From positions 1 to 33,998 of the forward strand of contig CANGNA010000049.1 of NCBI GenBank assembly GCA_947455215.1: a stretch of DNA of 33,998 nucleotides. Direction: 5' to 3'. Shown one piece after another: positions 31,691 to 33,998 of this stretch. The position numbers were made by a program, and so were the translations under genes. Under the pieces are notes generated by a model. The model had not been told where the DNA came from and did not search any database. It saw only the letters and a list, made by a program, of their open reading frames with translations. Within the stretch, counting starts at the first letter, position 1, and each line of letters begins with the position of its first letter. Source of the DNA: Chitinophagaceae bacterium. GTDB taxonomy: Bacteria > Bacteroidota > Bacteroidia > Chitinophagales > Chitinophagaceae.

Positions 31691-32883
31691 GTGAGACCGT
31701 GATAAAATATGCCTGGGTAGCCATACAGGTGCTGATAGGCTATAACCTGGTGCTGCCGCTGGTGCTGTTTCTGTTGTACAGCATTAAGGGCAGGTACAAG
31801 TTCCGCAATACCGTAGCCGCTACTAAGGAGGCCGATTATGCCATAATTGTTACCGCCTATGAGCATACCTATACGCTGAAGGCTGTTGTCGACTCCATCC
31901 TGAAGATGCGCTACAGCAACTACCTGGTGTATATTGTGGCCGACAAATGCGACATAACCAACCTTAAATTTGCTGATGAACGCATCATAGTGCTGCGCCC
32001 CGAAGAAACACTGGGCAGTAATACCCGTTCACACTTCTATGCCATCAACCGTTTTAAGCGCAACCACGAGCGCCTGACCATTGTAGATAGCGACAACCTT
32101 GTGGAGCCAGACTACCTTACCGAGCTGAACAAGATGTTTGACGAGGGTTTTGTGGCCGTGCAGGGCCTGCGCAAGGCTAAGAACATGGATACCACCGTGG
32201 CTTGCCTGGATGCCGCCCGCGATATGTACTATCACTTTTTTGATGGTGAGGCACTGTTCGCACTGGGCTCGTCTGCTACCCTTGCAGGATCGGGCATGGC
32301 ATTTACTACTGAATTGTATAAAGAGTGCCTGGAAAAGCTGGATATCACAGGTGCCGGGTTCGATAAGGTATTGCAGAACGAAATAGTAAGCCGCGGCTAC
32401 CGCATAGCCTTTACGGAAAAGGCCGGGGTGTACGACGAGAAAACTTCTAACTCAGACCAGCTGGTGAAACAACGCGCCCGCTGGATCAATACCTGGTTCC
32501 GCTATTTCAAATTCGGTTTCTCGCTGGTGGCGCAGGGCATATTCAAGTTCAGCTGGAACAGGTTGTTGTTTGGCATTGTACTGCTTCGCCCGCCGTTGTT
32601 CATTTTCCTGTTGTTGTCATTGGTATTCGCAGCTGCCAATATCTTCATCAGCCTCACCGGCGTATTGATATGGGCTGCAGCATTCGTTTGCTTTGTGCTT
32701 GGGTTTATTATAGCCCTTGTGCATGCCAGGCCCGATAAAAAAGTATACGCATCGCTGGCAGGTATTCCCAAATTCATGTTCCTGCAGGTGCTGTCGCTCA
32801 CAAAGGCCAAAAAGGCCAACAAGATATCGGTGGCCACCACACACGTTCACTCCCACAGTATAGACGAGATCAAAAAAGACTGA
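31687..32883 (+). CDS. Membrane glycosyltransferase, GT2 family
   Basis: A 398-residue processive-type GT2 enzyme that should use a nucleotide sugar to build the exopolysaccharide at the inner membrane. One N-terminal helix (about 8-28) precedes the GT-A domain, with IIVTAYEHT, VADKCD (Asp86), DSD (134-136) binding the metal, a probable catalytic Asp226 in GFDKVL, and QRARW (262-266), the QxxRW motif. Three or four membrane segments follow (about 295-350). The usual TED is replaced by a GFDKV context, so the catalytic base is less certain. The ATG overlaps the previous stop (ATGA) and its own stop overlaps the next ATG (TGATG). Confidence 0.9.
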   Translation: MSETVIKYAWVAIQVLIGYNLVLPLVLFLLYSIKGRYKFRNTVAATKEADYAIIVTAYEHTYTLKAVVDSILKMRYSNYLVYIVADKCDITNLKFADERIIVLRPEETLGSNTRSHFYAINRFKRNHERLTIVDSDNLVEPDYLTELNKMFDEGFVAVQGLRKAKNMDTTVACLDAARDMYYHFFDGEALFALGSSATLAGSGMAFTTELYKECLEKLDITGAGFDKVLQNEIVSRGYRIAFTEKAGVYDEKTSNSDQLVKQRARWINTWFRYFKFGFSLVAQGIFKFSWNRLLFGIVLLRPPLFIFLLLSLVFAAANIFISLTGVLIWAAAFVCFVLGFIIALVHARPDKKVYASLAGIPKFMFLQVLSLTKAKKANKISVATTHVHSHSIDEIKKD

Positions 32884-33023
32884 TGAGAACCGAACCGGAA
32901 GATAAGTATGCGGATATGGCCGCACATCGCAAGATGATGGTGGCCAAAATAACACGTCTGGTGGCTATTGGCATTGCCGCAGGTGGCACTTTCTTTTTCT
33001 TCATCAAACTGCTGTTCCTGTAA
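32883..33023 (+). CDS. 46-residue single-span membrane protein in the polysaccharide operon
   Basis: An ATG overlapping the glycosyltransferase stop by one base opens a 46-residue frame: an acidic N terminus (MRTEPEDKYADMAAHRK), a basic stretch and one hydrophobic helix (LVAIGIAAGGTFFFFIKLLFL). It ends three bases before the next gene. The tight fit between two operon genes and the clear topology argue that it is translated. It may be a small accessory subunit of the synthase or export complex, as seen with other polysaccharide machines; no family is recognised. Confidence 0.65.
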   Translation: MRTEPEDKYADMAAHRKMMVAKITRLVAIGIAAGGTFFFFIKLLFL

Positions 33024-33026
33024 ACA

Positions 33027-33998
33027 ATGCAAGAGCTGGTAATACCCATAGCGCCCAAAAAGGAAACACTCCGCGACACAGTGCGCAGGCTGTTCCTTGT
33101 AGAGAAGCTGAACAATCCGCTGGGGTATGGCCTGCTGTTCTTATGCTCGCTGGTAATGGCTGTGGCCGTAGCGGTTGCCGGTATGAAGGGCGCAATCCTG
33201 GTGCTGGTGGGCCTTATAGCCGTGCCAATAGTGTATGGCATAGTAGCCTACCCACGTTTCGGTATCTTCATCTACCTGTCGCTGGCCTACCTTATCATGT
33301 GGTTCTTCAAGCTGGGGGTCAACTTCCCGCTCGGCACACTGATGGACGGCATGGAAGGGCTTTTCATCCTCAGCCTGTTCATACAGCAAAAACGTAATAA
33401 AGACTGGGCTCAGTTCAAAGGACAGGTGAGCACCATGGTGCTTATATGGATAGGTTATAACTTCTTCCAGATAGCTAACCCTACTGCCGAATCGAGGCTG
33501 GCTTGGGTATACACTGTACGTACCGTAGCCGTGGTGATGTTCATGTACTTTATTTTTCTCTACTATATCAACTCCATCAACTATATCAAGATCATCTTTA
33601 AGCTATGGATAGGGCTGGCACTGTTTGCCGCACTCTACGGGCTAAAACAGGAGTACATTGGCTTCTTCTCTTTCGAGGATTCTTACCTGCACTCCGACCC
33701 CGGCATCGAGCTGTTACTGTTCATAGGTGGTGTGTGGCGCAAGTTCTCCATCTTCTCCGATCCGGTGGCCTTTTCTTACAATATGGTTACTGCCAGCCTG
33801 CTGTGTATCGGCATAATGACGGGACCAATATCCCGGTTAAAGAGATTTACCCTGCTGGGCTGCGTGCTCATCTTTACACTGGCCATGCTGTCTTCCGGCA
33901 CACGTGGTGCCTACGTATTACTGCCCGCCGGCCTGCTGCTGCTCAGCGTCCTGAAGTATAATAAAAAAGTGTTATTGGCATTGGTTGCAGGCGCTGTA
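33027..33998 (+). CDS. O-antigen ligase/polymerase-like membrane protein, 5' part only
   Basis: The frame is open from an ATG at 33027 to the window edge, giving 324 residues of an incomplete polytopic membrane protein. At least eight hydrophobic segments are visible. The region FSIFSDPVAFSYNMVTASLL and the later LAMLSSGTRGAYVLLPAGLLLL match the Wzy_C/O-antigen ligase family, in which the Ser/Gly/Arg loop belongs to the active site. Such proteins polymerise or attach polysaccharide units on the periplasmic face. It starts three bases after the 46-residue gene, so it belongs to the same operon. Whether it acts as polymerase or ligase cannot be decided. Confidence 0.85.
   Translation, partial: MQELVIPIAPKKETLRDTVRRLFLVEKLNNPLGYGLLFLCSLVMAVAVAVAGMKGAILVLVGLIAVPIVYGIVAYPRFGIFIYLSLAYLIMWFFKLGVNFPLGTLMDGMEGLFILSLFIQQKRNKDWAQFKGQVSTMVLIWIGYNFFQIANPTAESRLAWVYTVRTVAVVMFMYFIFLYYINSINYIKIIFKLWIGLALFAALYGLKQEYIGFFSFEDSYLHSDPGIELLLFIGGVWRKFSIFSDPVAFSYNMVTASLLCIGIMTGPISRLKRFTLLGCVLIFTLAMLSSGTRGAYVLLPAGLLLLSVLKYNKKVLLALVAGAV

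Noticed and set aside
1-33998. CRISPR array, insertion sequence or prophage genes
   Set aside because: No regularly spaced repeats, no transposase or integrase and no phage structural gene could be found.

Overview
The window reads as a piece of a Bacteroidota chromosome, most likely Chitinophagaceae or a close relative. The evidence is internal. At least eleven genes carry the phylum's -7 promoter element TAnnTTTG a short way upstream. Ribosome binding sites are weak or absent. None of the three tRNA genes encodes its CCA end. The gene content (NHL-repeat secreted protein, GldM-C-like protein, WG-repeat protein, NamZ/DUF1343, sensor protein ending at the DHp) also fits this phylum. Species cannot be told from the sequence alone.

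Layout. 1-1311: 5' part of a secreted NHL-repeat/Ig-like protein on the minus strand. 1493-2000: orphan tail of an M23 peptidase behind a small secreted GldM-C-like protein. 2213-4068: WG-repeat protein and 3-hydroxyacyl-CoA dehydrogenase. 4196-4417: small unknown gene. 4418-5219: repeat-bearing gap. 5220-10518: visibly A+T-rich four-gene operon, probably horizontally acquired. 10662-14366: housekeeping-like run of lytic transglycosylase, penicillin-acylase-type Ntn hydrolase and small membrane protein. 14423-19029: small genes, CDF metal exporter, tRNA-Met, GNAT enzyme, ArsR-SRPBCC-DoxX operon and SlyD-type isomerase. 19113-24452: NamZ-type muramidase, a multi-hairpin intergenic element, Spy-like protein, purA, a charged low-complexity protein and pabB. 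24534-27855: tRNA-Gln, PAS-GAF-PAS sensor protein, tRNA-Ser, lipoprotein MsrA and a second Spy-like protein. 27911-33998: exopolysaccharide locus with hexapeptide acyltransferase, half-length TolC-like protein, Wzz/BY-kinase-like protein, GT2 glycosyltransferase, 46-residue membrane protein and an O-antigen-ligase-like protein that runs off the edge.

The most interesting part is the operon at 5220-10518. Its four genes are translationally coupled or nearly so. They encode (1) a 797-residue protein with an N-terminal MORC/Hsp90-type GHKL ATPase and a C-terminal histidine-kinase module, (2) a receiver-domain protein, (3) an HNH nuclease of the PtuB/TIGR02646 type and (4) an Eco57I-class N6-adenine DNA methyltransferase. 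This looks like a restriction-modification or anti-phage system in which a two-component-like phosphorelay and a GHKL ATPase stand where a helicase or translocase would normally be. The domain calls are firm; the defence role is inferred from them.

Other points of note are a paired operator around the promoter of the ArsR operon, several genes whose promoter box lies 4-7 bases from the start codon (probable leaderless mRNAs), two tandem pairs of a 21-base repeat beside the defence operon, and a 142-base element built of three hairpins.
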